Assembly (NCBI GenBank): GCA_036655975.1
Contig: JAVVPD010000067.1
Location: 1 to 11,859, forward strand
Direction of reading: 5' to 3'
From: CASQEL01 sp036655975
GTDB taxonomy: Bacteria; Desulfobacterota; Desulfovibrionia; Desulfovibrionales; Desulfovibrionaceae
DNA: 11,859 nt
Below, in pieces: positions 6,319-11,859 of this stretch; positions within the stretch are counted from its first letter, which is position 1, and every line of letters starts with the position of its first letter. The notes beneath the pieces were generated by a model that saw only the letters and a list, made by a program, of their open reading frames with translations, was not told the origin of the DNA and made no database searches. Position numbers and translations under genes: made by a program.

Positions 6319-7746
6319 TTAATCGGTCAAAATCATATTTCGGGCAGCGGCTGTTTCGTCCAGACGACGCACCGGCGTACTGAGCGGCGCATCCTGTAAG
6401 GCTTGAGGATTCGCCTTGCCCCGAGCCACAATATCGGCAATGGCCGCCGCAAAAGCGTCCATCATTTCCTTGCTTTCGGTTTCTGTGGGTTCTGCCATAA
6501 GGCATTCTTTCACGATGAGCGGAAAATAAATGGTGGGCGCGTGATAGCCCATATCCAGCAAGGCCTTGGCAATATCCAAAGCGCGCATACCTTCAGGGGC
6601 AGAGGCCACAAATTCATGGGCGCAGACGCGGGAATAGGGCACGGTCAGCACATTTTCCAACAATTTTTTCAAATAGTTGGCATTGAGCACCGCGTATTCC
6701 GAAGCCCGTGTCAGCCCCGCAGCACCAAGGCGCAGCACATAGGCATAGGCTTTAATAATTACGCCAAAATTCCCATAGAAGGGCGCAATATAGCCAATGG
6801 ATTTAGGATAATCGTAATTCAGGGAAAACACGCCCTGTGCGTCCTTTTCTACCCGCGAAACAGGAAGAAAGGGGGCGACCTTGGCCGACACGCCCACAGG
6901 GCCGGAACCGGGGCCGCCGCCGCCGTGAGGTGTGGCAAGGGTTTTGTGCAAATTCCAATGCACCACGTCAAAACCCACATCACCCACCCGCAATTTCCCC
7001 ATGATGGCGTTCATGTTAGCGCCGTCATAATAGAGCAAGGCATCCACCCGCCGGAGCTTTTCCACAATGGTGGACAGATGGGTTTCAAACAGGCCCAAGG
7101 TATTGGGGCAGGTCATCATCAACGCGGCAACATCATCATCCAGCGCGGCTTCGAGGGCTTCGGGGTCGATCATGCCGTCCTTGGACGGAATATTCACGAC
7201 CTCAAAACCTGCCAGCACCGCTGAAGCCGGATTAGTGCCGTGCGCGGAATCCGGACACAAAATTTTGGTTTTTTTGTTGCCCTTATCTTTATGATAAGCC
7301 GCAATGAGCATGGCCCCAGTAAATTCCCCATTGGCGCCGGCCATGGGGTGCAGGGTGTAGGCGTCCATTCCAGTAATTTCACACAACAATTTTTCCATTT
7401 CCCAAATACATTCCAAAGCCCCCTGAGCATGGTGGCTGGCACAGGGCAATTGCCCCATAAGCGGGTGTAAAGCACTAAAGCCCGGCAGCCCCGCCACGTA
7501 TTCGGTGAACTTGGGATTGTACTTCATGGTACAGGAGCCCAAAGGATAAAAATTGCTGTCCACACCAAAGTTCTGTTTGGACAGATTGGTAAAATGCCGC
7601 ACCACGTCCAATTCAGACAATTCCGGCAAGCGCAGAGCGCTGGAGCGCAGAACGCCAGCGGGCAGCATATCGGCGGCGCTCTGTGCGGGTTTGGCGGGCA
7701 CACAGGCCGTGCGGCCTGCTACAGATTGCGCGAACAGGGTTTTCAT
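6319..7746 (-). CDS. gcvPB: Glycine dehydrogenase (decarboxylating) subunit 2, P-protein C-terminal type
   Basis: This 475-residue PLP-dependent subunit of the glycine cleavage P-protein decarboxylates glycine and transfers the aminomethyl group to the lipoyl arm of GcvH. In split P-proteins this subunit carries the PLP lysine, here Lys268 in HWNLHKTLATPHGGGGPG (263-280), with the glycine-rich loop just after it. Other family signatures are YPLGSCTMKYNP (67-78), MAGANGEFTG (135-144) and DSAHGTNPAS (166-175). Length is usual for the family. The ATG at 7746 overlaps the gcvPA stop as ATGA, and GGAGG lies 6 bases upstream within gcvPA, so the two subunits are translationally coupled, as expected for a 1:1 complex. 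It is the last gene of the operon, followed by the hairpin at 6288-6310. Assignment is secure. Confidence 0.96.
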   Translation of the reverse strand: MKTLFAQSVAGRTACVPAKPAQSAADMLPAGVLRSSALRLPELSELDVVRHFTNLSKQNFGVDSNFYPLGSCTMKYNPKFTEYVAGLPGFSALHPLMGQLPCASHHAQGALECIWEMEKLLCEITGMDAYTLHPMAGANGEFTGAMLIAAYHKDKGNKKTKILCPDSAHGTNPASAVLAGFEVVNIPSKDGMIDPEALEAALDDDVAALMMTCPNTLGLFETHLSTIVEKLRRVDALLYYDGANMNAIMGKLRVGDVGFDVVHWNLHKTLATPHGGGGPGSGPVGVSAKVAPFLPVSRVEKDAQGVFSLNYDYPKSIGYIAPFYGNFGVIIKAYAYVLRLGAAGLTRASEYAVLNANYLKKLLENVLTVPYSRVCAHEFVASAPEGMRALDIAKALLDMGYHAPTIYFPLIVKECLMAEPTETESKEMMDAFAAAIADIVARGKANPQALQDAPLSTPVRRLDETAAARNMILTD

Positions 7747-9074
7747 AAGGCACCTCCCACCAAGGTAACCAAGGCTGCAATGTGTTGAGGCTGTGTCTGC
7801 TCGGTACAGGCCACGAGCAGCACATTATCTAAATCTGGATAATACTTGCTCACCGGAAAACCGGGCACAAGGCCTTGTGCGCTCACCTTGTCCACCAGAG
7901 GCGCGGCGGCACAGGGAAGCGTGATCGCCACTTCGTTGCCATAGGGCGCATCGTGCAAAAGGCTCACGCCCTTCAGCGCTGTCAAGCCTGCCACAGCCTT
8001 GCGGGCCATGAGCATGCTCTGCTCTGCCACGCGCGTCAGACCCTGCGGCCCCAGTAAGGACATATATATCAGGCTACGCAAAGCACATAGGGCCTGATTA
8101 GAACAAATATTTGAAGTAGCCTTGGCGCGGCGGATGTGCTGCTCCCGCGCTTGCAGCGTCAGCACATACCCGGTTTTTCCGTCCACATCGGTGGTGCGGC
8201 CCACAATGCGACCGGGAAATTGGCGGATAAATTCTTTGCGGCACGACATAATCCCCAAATAGGGGCCCCCAAAGGACAAAGGCATGCCAAGAGCTTGCCC
8301 ATCGGCCACGGCCACATCTGCGCCCATTTCCCCCGCAGTTTTGAGCACCGCCTGCATGACCGGATACACAGAAAGTACCCCAAGGGTTTTCTGGGCCCGC
8401 GCATGGGCAAACAAGTCGGTATAATCTTCAATCGCCCCGAAAAAATTCGGGTTCTGCACCAGCACGGCGGCACAGGAACTGTCAATAGCCGCTTTTAAAG
8501 CTGCCATGTCAGCGCGTCCGCCCTTGTGGGCAATGGTGCGGATGTCCACATCTACATTGCCGGTATAGGTGGCAATCATGCGCCGCCAGATGGGATTGAC
8601 CGACTCATCCACCACCAGCACCTTGCGCTTGGTATAGCGCACGGCCATCATCAGGGCTTCAAACATGGCAGAACCGCCATCGTACACGGAGGCATTGGCG
8701 CATTCCATATCAAATAAACGGGCTATGGCGCTTTGATATTCAAAAATAGCCTGCAAGGTGCCTTGCGAGGATTCGGGCTGATAGGGCGTGTAGGCCGTGT
8801 AAAATTCACTGCGCGAAACCAGCGCGTCCACAGCCTTGGGAATATAATGGTTATAAAAACCTGCGCCCAAAAAATGTACCAGGTGCGGTGCATTTTTTGC
8901 GGCCAGTTTTTCCATAAAGGCACACACATCCATTTCGCTCTTACCCGCCGGAATATTAAAGGAACGAGGGCGTAAATCAGGAGTAATATCAGCGAAAAGA
9001 TCGTCCAAAGTCTTTACACCGATGACATCCAGCATCTGGCGAGTGTCATCCGGAGTATGGGGAACAAAAGGCAT
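7743..9074 (-). CDS. gcvPA: Glycine dehydrogenase (decarboxylating) subunit 1, P-protein N-terminal type
   Basis: This 443-residue protein is the partner subunit of GcvPB in the heteromeric P-protein found in many Firmicutes, thermophiles and deltaproteobacteria, in place of the single fused GcvP of enterobacteria. Family motifs are present in order: PFVPHTPDD at the start, GAGFYNHYIP (70-79), TPYQPESSQGTLQAIFEYQ (96-114) and NASVYDGGSAMFEA (127-140). It has the aminotransferase-like fold, but the PLP lysine belongs to GcvPB. Length is normal. The ATG at 9074 is preceded by GAGG at about 9 bases, a fairly ordinary site. A 69-base gap with a small hairpin separates it from gcvH; its own stop overlaps the gcvPB start by 4 bases. 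Assignment is secure; activity needs GcvPB, GcvH, GcvT and an L protein encoded elsewhere. Confidence 0.95.
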   Translation of the reverse strand: MPFVPHTPDDTRQMLDVIGVKTLDDLFADITPDLRPRSFNIPAGKSEMDVCAFMEKLAAKNAPHLVHFLGAGFYNHYIPKAVDALVSRSEFYTAYTPYQPESSQGTLQAIFEYQSAIARLFDMECANASVYDGGSAMFEALMMAVRYTKRKVLVVDESVNPIWRRMIATYTGNVDVDIRTIAHKGGRADMAALKAAIDSSCAAVLVQNPNFFGAIEDYTDLFAHARAQKTLGVLSVYPVMQAVLKTAGEMGADVAVADGQALGMPLSFGGPYLGIMSCRKEFIRQFPGRIVGRTTDVDGKTGYVLTLQAREQHIRRAKATSNICSNQALCALRSLIYMSLLGPQGLTRVAEQSMLMARKAVAGLTALKGVSLLHDAPYGNEVAITLPCAAAPLVDKVSAQGLVPGFPVSKYYPDLDNVLLVACTEQTQPQHIAALVTLVGGAL

Positions 9075-9117
9075 AGCAGCGCCTCACTTGTCTATAGCGG
9101 AACACGGGATTACAAAC

Positions 9118-9135
9118 ACCCCTGCGCGCTGGGGT
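9118..9135. other. Small hairpin between gcvH and gcvPA
   Basis: ACCCC (9118-9122) and GGGGT (9131-9135) can pair around an 8-base loop that contains the self-complementary GCGCGC. The hairpin lies 8 bases after the gcvH stop codon in the direction of transcription and is followed by GUUUGUAA. It is too short to be a confident terminator. It could protect a gcvH message or cause partial termination before gcvPA, or be incidental. Confidence 0.3.
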
Positions 9136-9143
9136 TGAAACGA

Positions 9144-9527
9144 TTAATGCGCCTGCGTTGCACAAAAGGCTTCATAGGCGGCCTGATCCAGCAAACCCGT
9201 AGGAGCGGTAGTGACTTTTACCCGCATGATCCAGCCCCCTTCGTAGGGAACCTGATTCAATAATTCAGGGGTATCCGCCAGTGCGTCGTTCACCGCCACC
9301 ACTTCACCACTGACGGGCGAGAACAAATCACTGGCGGCCTTCACAGATTCCACCGCGCCAAATTCCTCTTCTACCTCCACGGCAGCGCCCACCACCGGCA
9401 TATCCACATAGGTAATATCGCCTAAAGCTTCTTGGGCAAAAAATGTCAGCCCAATAACCGCTTCATCGCCTTCCATACGTACCCATTCGTGCGTTTTGCT
9501 GTATAATAAATGTGCAGGAATTGACAT
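9144..9527 (-). CDS. gcvH: Glycine cleavage system H protein (lipoyl carrier)
   Basis: This 127-residue protein is the lipoylated shuttle of the glycine cleavage system, carrying the aminomethyl intermediate from P-protein to T-protein and returning electrons through the L protein. The lipoylation site is Lys63 in GAVESVKAASD (57-67). Other H-protein landmarks are YSKTHEWVRMEGDEAVIGLT (9-28), ALGDITYVDMP (34-44) and the C-terminal EGGWIMRVKV (95-104). Length is typical. The ATG at 9527 has a strong GGAGG followed by a run of seven T, an ideal spacing. It lies 40 bases after gcvT; that AT-rich gap and the gcvT end hold a good internal promoter candidate (9549-9576). LplA at the head of the operon is the probable enzyme that lipoylates it. 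Assignment is secure. Confidence 0.96.
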   Translation of the reverse strand: MSIPAHLLYSKTHEWVRMEGDEAVIGLTFFAQEALGDITYVDMPVVGAAVEVEEEFGAVESVKAASDLFSPVSGEVVAVNDALADTPELLNQVPYEGGWIMRVKVTTAPTGLLDQAAYEAFCATQAH

Positions 9528-9548
9528 AAAAAAACCTCCAACTGTATG

Positions 9549-9576
9549 ATTTTATAATTATATTAGATTATGACAA
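9549..9576 (-). promoter_or_regulatory. Candidate internal promoter for gcvH
   Basis: On the minus strand TTGTCA (9571-9576, 5 of 6 to the -35 consensus, inside the last gcvT codons) is followed after 16 bases by TAAAAT (9549-9554, 5 of 6 to the -10 consensus). Transcription would start near 9542, giving a leader of about 15 bases that still contains the GGAGG of gcvH. The surrounding 40 bases are much more AT-rich than the coding sequence. It would let gcvH and the P-protein genes be made independently of lplA and gcvT. Confidence 0.45.
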
Positions 9577-10656
9577 TTTCAGGCGCGCGCTACCCTTGGC
9601 ATAAAAGGGCAAGCCAGAGGGGCGGGCCAACAATTCCACCTTGGCGGCGCGCACGGCAAAAGCAGGAGCCTTCGCCTGAGCGGCATCCACCCACGCAAAA
9701 GCCACCACATAGCCTAAACTGGGCGCAAAGGAACCACTCGTCACCACGCCCACAACCGGGCCGCCATCGGGCAGCGCCAGCACATCACCATTACGAGCCG
9801 CGCGGCGGCCTTCAATCCTCAGCGGGACAAGTGCCTGACGCACTGTCTGTGCCCCAGCTTTGCCCACGTAGTCGGCGGTGCTGGTCAGCATTTTGCCCAT
9901 ACCCGCCTCGGTGGGCGTGTGGGCGGTGTCCAATTCGTGCCCGTACAAGGGCAAGCCCGCTTCCAAGCGCAAGGTGTCACGGGCACCAAGCCCAGCGGGC
10001 AATACGCGGGAGTCTTCTAATAAACGTTCCCACAAATTCAAGGCCTTAGTCCACGGCAAATATATTTCGTAGCCCAATTCGCCCGTATAGCCCGTGCGGC
10101 TAACCACAAATTGTTCCCCTGCAAATACCGCAGAGCGGAAAGCAAAATAGCCAAGATCGCGGAAAGATTGCCCGAACACCGTTTCCAACACATCCACAGA
10201 CAGCGGGCCTTGCAAATCAATTTTGGCCGTAGTCGCCGAAATATCTGTCAGCACCACACCCGCCGGCATCCGCGCCCGAAGTGTGGCAAAATCGGATTCC
10301 GCGCATGCCCCATTGACCACCAGCATAAAATCGTCCGCTCCCCTGCGGTAAACAATAAGATCGTCCAGCACAGTGCCCTGCTCAGTCAGCAAAAAGCCGT
10401 AGCGGCATTTCCCCTCACCGAGCGTTGCCAGATTATGGCTCACGGCACGGCTCAAGGCTTCCGCAGCGCCGCAACCCTGAATGGTGCATTCCCCCATGTG
10501 GGAGATATCAAAAATTGATGCCGAAGTGCGCGTATGCGCGTGTTCCGCCAAAATACCCGCATAGTGGATGGGCATGTCCCAGCCAGCAAAAGGTCCCATT
10601 TTAGCGCCATGGCTGCGATGCCACAGGCTGAGCGGTGTTTCTAGAAGTGCTGCCAC
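9568..10656 (-). CDS. gcvT: Glycine cleavage system T protein (aminomethyltransferase)
   Basis: The protein releases ammonia from aminomethyl-GcvH and transfers the one-carbon unit to tetrahydrofolate, giving methylene-tetrahydrofolate. With the GTG start at 10656 it has 362 residues, the family's usual length. Motifs seen are GAKMGPFAGWDMPI (17-30), TVLDDLIVYR (95-104, containing the likely catalytic aspartate, Asp98 or Asp99), LQGP (148-151), SRTGYTGELGYEIY (186-199) and ARDTLRLEAGLPLYGHEL (225-242). A longer frame runs up to 10782 but overlaps lplA, and its extra 42 residues look non-coding. GAGGAG sits 7 bases before the GTG and decides the start. The gap to lplA is 107 bases and to gcvH 40 bases. 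It is cytoplasmic with no membrane segment. Function is secure; only the start involves judgement. Confidence 0.94.
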   Translation of the reverse strand: MAALLETPLSLWHRSHGAKMGPFAGWDMPIHYAGILAEHAHTRTSASIFDISHMGECTIQGCGAAEALSRAVSHNLATLGEGKCRYGFLLTEQGTVLDDLIVYRRGADDFMLVVNGACAESDFATLRARMPAGVVLTDISATTAKIDLQGPLSVDVLETVFGQSFRDLGYFAFRSAVFAGEQFVVSRTGYTGELGYEIYLPWTKALNLWERLLEDSRVLPAGLGARDTLRLEAGLPLYGHELDTAHTPTEAGMGKMLTSTADYVGKAGAQTVRQALVPLRIEGRRAARNGDVLALPDGGPVVGVVTSGSFAPSLGYVVAFAWVDAAQAKAPAFAVRAAKVELLARPSGLPFYAKGSARLKLS

Positions 10657-10663
10657 GCATTTA

Positions 10664-10669
10664 CTCCTC
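10664..10669 (-). promoter_or_regulatory. gcvT: Ribosome binding site fixing the GTG start of gcvT
   Basis: GAGGAG on the minus strand lies 7 bases upstream of the GTG at 10654-10656. The ATG two bases nearer (10657-10660 region) is in another frame and leads to no family similarity. No other in-frame start close to the first conserved motif has a comparable site. Confidence 0.75.
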
Positions 10670-10733
10670 AACAGAAAGTTTGAAAAAAGAGATTGGAGCA
10701 TAGCACCGCACACCTCTGCACACAAGCAGACAT
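10668..10733 (-). CDS. Possible 21-residue leader ORF between lplA and gcvT
   Basis: An ATG at 10733 is preceded by GAGG at a spacing of 5 bases and opens a 21-codon frame ending in TGA at 10668-10670, which overlaps the gcvT ribosome binding site (TGAGGAG). The peptide would begin MSACVQRCAVLC and has four cysteines. The placement is what a translational-coupling leader would show, and a small hairpin (10715-10730) lies inside it. There is no homology I recognise, and an ORF this short in a 107-base gap can easily arise by chance. I list it as a candidate only. Confidence 0.18.
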   Translation of the reverse strand: MSACVQRCAVLCSNLFFQTFC

Positions 10734-10763
10734 ATGAGCCTCGGGGCAGAACGTCCCCCCCCT

Positions 10764-11756
10764 TTAGCCCACTTCCGCGCACAAAAAATTACGGACTTCA
10801 CGCCCCTCACACCCGCTGAAATACAAGCTTAAATCCAGATTCTCCCACGCACGGGCAAGAGCTTGACGCTGATAGGGCACCCCAAGACAAAGCTGTTCCA
10901 CATCAGCCACGTCCGCCTGCGAAAAATAATCGCCAAACAATCGGCATGCGGTGATATGCCCGTGCACCACCGTATAGCACACTTCCAAAGCTCCCCACGC
11001 AAATCGCTGTCGCCAGCTATGCGTAAATTGTGGAGACGCACCAAAATTCCAGTCCCATGAAGCGTATTTGCGCGCTGCAAGCGCTTGTGCCTCTGCGTGG
11101 ATACGAGCGTCCACAAGGGCGGTGCCCTCCGCGCAACCGTGCAATAAGGCTTGTTTCAACACCTCCATAGTCAACATGGGGGCGTGTTCGGCTATATTGG
11201 TAACTCGGCTGCGTACCGAGGCGATTCCCTTGGATAAAAATTTGTCTGGCGCGCCCATGAGCACCGCACCCAGCATAGCTAAATCCAGCGATACAAGGAG
11301 TGTGCCATGATGCAATATACCCTGTTTACTCCGTAATTGTGCGCTGCCCGAAATTTTTCGCCCCGCGAGGGTCAAATCATTGCGGCTGGACAATTCTGCC
11401 TGCACGCCCAGTGTGTGCAATACGTCCCGAATAGGGTTTAAAAAACGTGCAAAATTAAGCACGCCACCCAAGGAAGACTGACCAGCAGGCACCAAAAAGG
11501 AAAAATTAAGATTACCTAAATCATGGTACACCGCCCCGCCACCTGTCTGGCGACGCACCACAGGAAGTGCATAATGCTCCACAAGGCTTGCGTTGATTTC
11601 CGCATGGGTATTTTGATGCTTGCCCACAATAATGGAGGGCGCGTTCTGCCACAGCAAGAAATAACCCGGCACATGCGGGGTCAGCTGCGAAAAAAGAACG
11701 TCCTCAAGGGCGAGGTTATACGCAGGGTCAATACTATTGATAGCGAGTCCGAGCAT
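10764..11756 (-). CDS. lplA: Lipoate-protein ligase A, two-domain form
   Basis: This 330-residue enzyme activates free lipoate with ATP to lipoyl-AMP and attaches it to a lysine of lipoyl domains, here most likely GcvH Lys63. The BirA/LplA catalytic domain is at about 1-240, with RRQTGGGAVYHDLGN (68-82) and the conserved lysine region LAGRKISGSAQ (130-140, Lys134). The C-terminal accessory domain (about 245-325) is present, so it resembles full-length E. coli-type LplA rather than a split ligase. The frame stays open upstream to 11828, but that start lies inside the terminator stem; the ATG at 11756 (MLGLAINSIDP) matches the family N-terminus and has AAAGGA 6 bases before it. It is the first gene of the gcv operon. 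Its stop is followed almost at once by a run of eight G on the coding strand. It could also serve other lipoylated enzymes. Confidence 0.92.
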   Translation of the reverse strand: MLGLAINSIDPAYNLALEDVLFSQLTPHVPGYFLLWQNAPSIIVGKHQNTHAEINASLVEHYALPVVRRQTGGGAVYHDLGNLNFSFLVPAGQSSLGGVLNFARFLNPIRDVLHTLGVQAELSSRNDLTLAGRKISGSAQLRSKQGILHHGTLLVSLDLAMLGAVLMGAPDKFLSKGIASVRSRVTNIAEHAPMLTMEVLKQALLHGCAEGTALVDARIHAEAQALAARKYASWDWNFGASPQFTHSWRQRFAWGALEVCYTVVHGHITACRLFGDYFSQADVADVEQLCLGVPYQRQALARAWENLDLSLYFSGCEGREVRNFLCAEVG

Positions 11757-11762
11757 AGCGTT

Positions 11763-11768
11763 TCCTTT
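11763..11768 (-). promoter_or_regulatory. lplA: Ribosome binding site fixing the lplA start
   Basis: AAAGGA on the minus strand ends 6 bases before the ATG at 11754-11756. The alternative longer start at 11828 is within the hairpin at 11817-11854 and adds 24 residues not expected at the LplA N-terminus, so the internal ATG is preferred. Confidence 0.7.
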
Positions 11769-11792
11769 GTAAATGAAAAATAAAGAAAAACG

Positions 11793-11821
11793 TGTATACC
11801 CAAAAGCCCCCAAACGCAAAA
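11793..11821 (-). promoter_or_regulatory. Weak candidate promoter of the lplA-gcv operon
   Basis: On the minus strand TATACA (11793-11798) could be a -10 box, 17 bases after a poor -35 match TTTTGC (11816-11821) that overlaps the terminator stem. An alternative is TTTTGG (11800-11805) with TATTTT (11777-11782), also 17 bases apart. Neither is strong. The operon needs a promoter in about 60 bases unless it is fed by read-through from outside the window. Confidence 0.28.
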
Positions 11822-11854
11822 AGCTCATGCGCGTTAAGCAGCATGAGCTTTTTG
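11817..11854 (-). terminator. Strong symmetrical intrinsic terminator upstream of lplA
   Basis: Two 14-base arms pair perfectly (core AAAAAGCTCATGC with GCATGAGCTTTTT) around a 10-base loop. On the minus strand the stem ends in a run of five T, the classical form; it also has T5 on the plus strand, so it could work both ways. The likeliest reading is the terminator of a minus-strand gene just right of the window, which would separate it from the lplA-gcv operon. An attenuator in the lplA leader is a second possibility. Confidence 0.8.
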
Positions 11855-11859
11855 GGAAC

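Noticed and set aside
6286..6399. Plus-strand frame of 37 codons with a good GGAGG before its ATG
   Set aside because: It begins in the terminator hairpin and then runs antisense to the end of gcvPB; the Shine-Dalgarno match is probably chance and no family is recognisable.
6403..7224. 273-codon plus-strand frame opposite gcvPB
   Set aside because: Shadow of gcvPB; rich in His, Gly and Gln as expected for the reverse strand of this gene, with no motif of its own.
10657..10782. 42-residue N-terminal extension of gcvT
   Set aside because: It would overlap the end of lplA and is not seen in the T-protein family; the GTG at 10656 with GAGGAG gives the normal length.
11757..11859. Glycine riboswitch before the gcv operon
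   Set aside because: The leader visible between the terminator and lplA is too short for even a single aptamer, and the conserved glycine aptamer core strings are not seen there or in the lplA-gcvT gap.
1..11859. Mobile elements, CRISPR arrays, tRNA or rRNA genes, defence or toxin-antitoxin modules
   Set aside because: No transposase-like protein, spaced direct-repeat array, cloverleaf-like sequence or toxin-antitoxin-like gene pair was noticed; all large frames are explained by core metabolic genes.

Overview
The window is a stretch of two co-directional minus-strand operons plus the end of one plus-strand gene. Gene content points to a sulfate-reducing deltaproteobacterium of the Desulfovibrio type (Desulfovibrionaceae). 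The four-gene lactate block matches, in protein architecture and relative order, the D. vulgaris organic-acid-oxidation genes recalled as DVU3027, DVU3028, DVU3032 and DVU3033, including the unusual fused LutB/LutA-like subunit of about 717 residues. Base composition looks roughly balanced, so the genus is not fixed by the sequence.

Layout from left to right: (1) bases 3-317, the 3' end of an unrecognised plus-strand gene; (2) 364-390, a hairpin terminator; (3) 397-5944, the lactate oxidation operon, read right to left as glcD-type FAD subunit, Fe-S/CCG subunit, lldG (LUD protein) and lldEF (fused LUD, ferredoxin and CCG protein); (4) 5945-6318, a 374-base intergenic region with a good sigma70-type promoter (TTGACA, 17-base spacer, TAAGAT), an AT-rich palindrome at the predicted transcription start, and the hairpin that ends the next operon; (5) 6319-11756, a glycine cleavage operon, read right to left as lplA, gcvT, gcvH, gcvPA and gcvPB; (6) 11757-11859, the lplA leader and a strong symmetrical terminator, probably of a neighbouring gene outside the window.

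How the genes work together: the FAD and Fe-S subunits (D-lactate type) and LldG/LldEF (L-lactate type) are expected to oxidise both lactate isomers to pyruvate and pass electrons to the membrane pool. The glycine cleavage proteins P (two subunits), H and T interconvert glycine with CO2, ammonia and methylene-tetrahydrofolate. LplA attaches lipoate to Lys63 of GcvH. The L protein (dihydrolipoamide dehydrogenase), lactate permease, phosphotransacetylase and acetate kinase are not in the window.

This is a core-metabolism region. I see no mobile element, CRISPR array, tRNA, rRNA or defence-like module, and no clear sign of a new biological system. The points most worth checking are regulatory: a likely internal promoter in front of gcvH, the promoter/palindrome before the lactate genes, lplA as first gene of the gcv operon, the compact form of the lactate locus, and a small possible ORF between lplA and gcvT.
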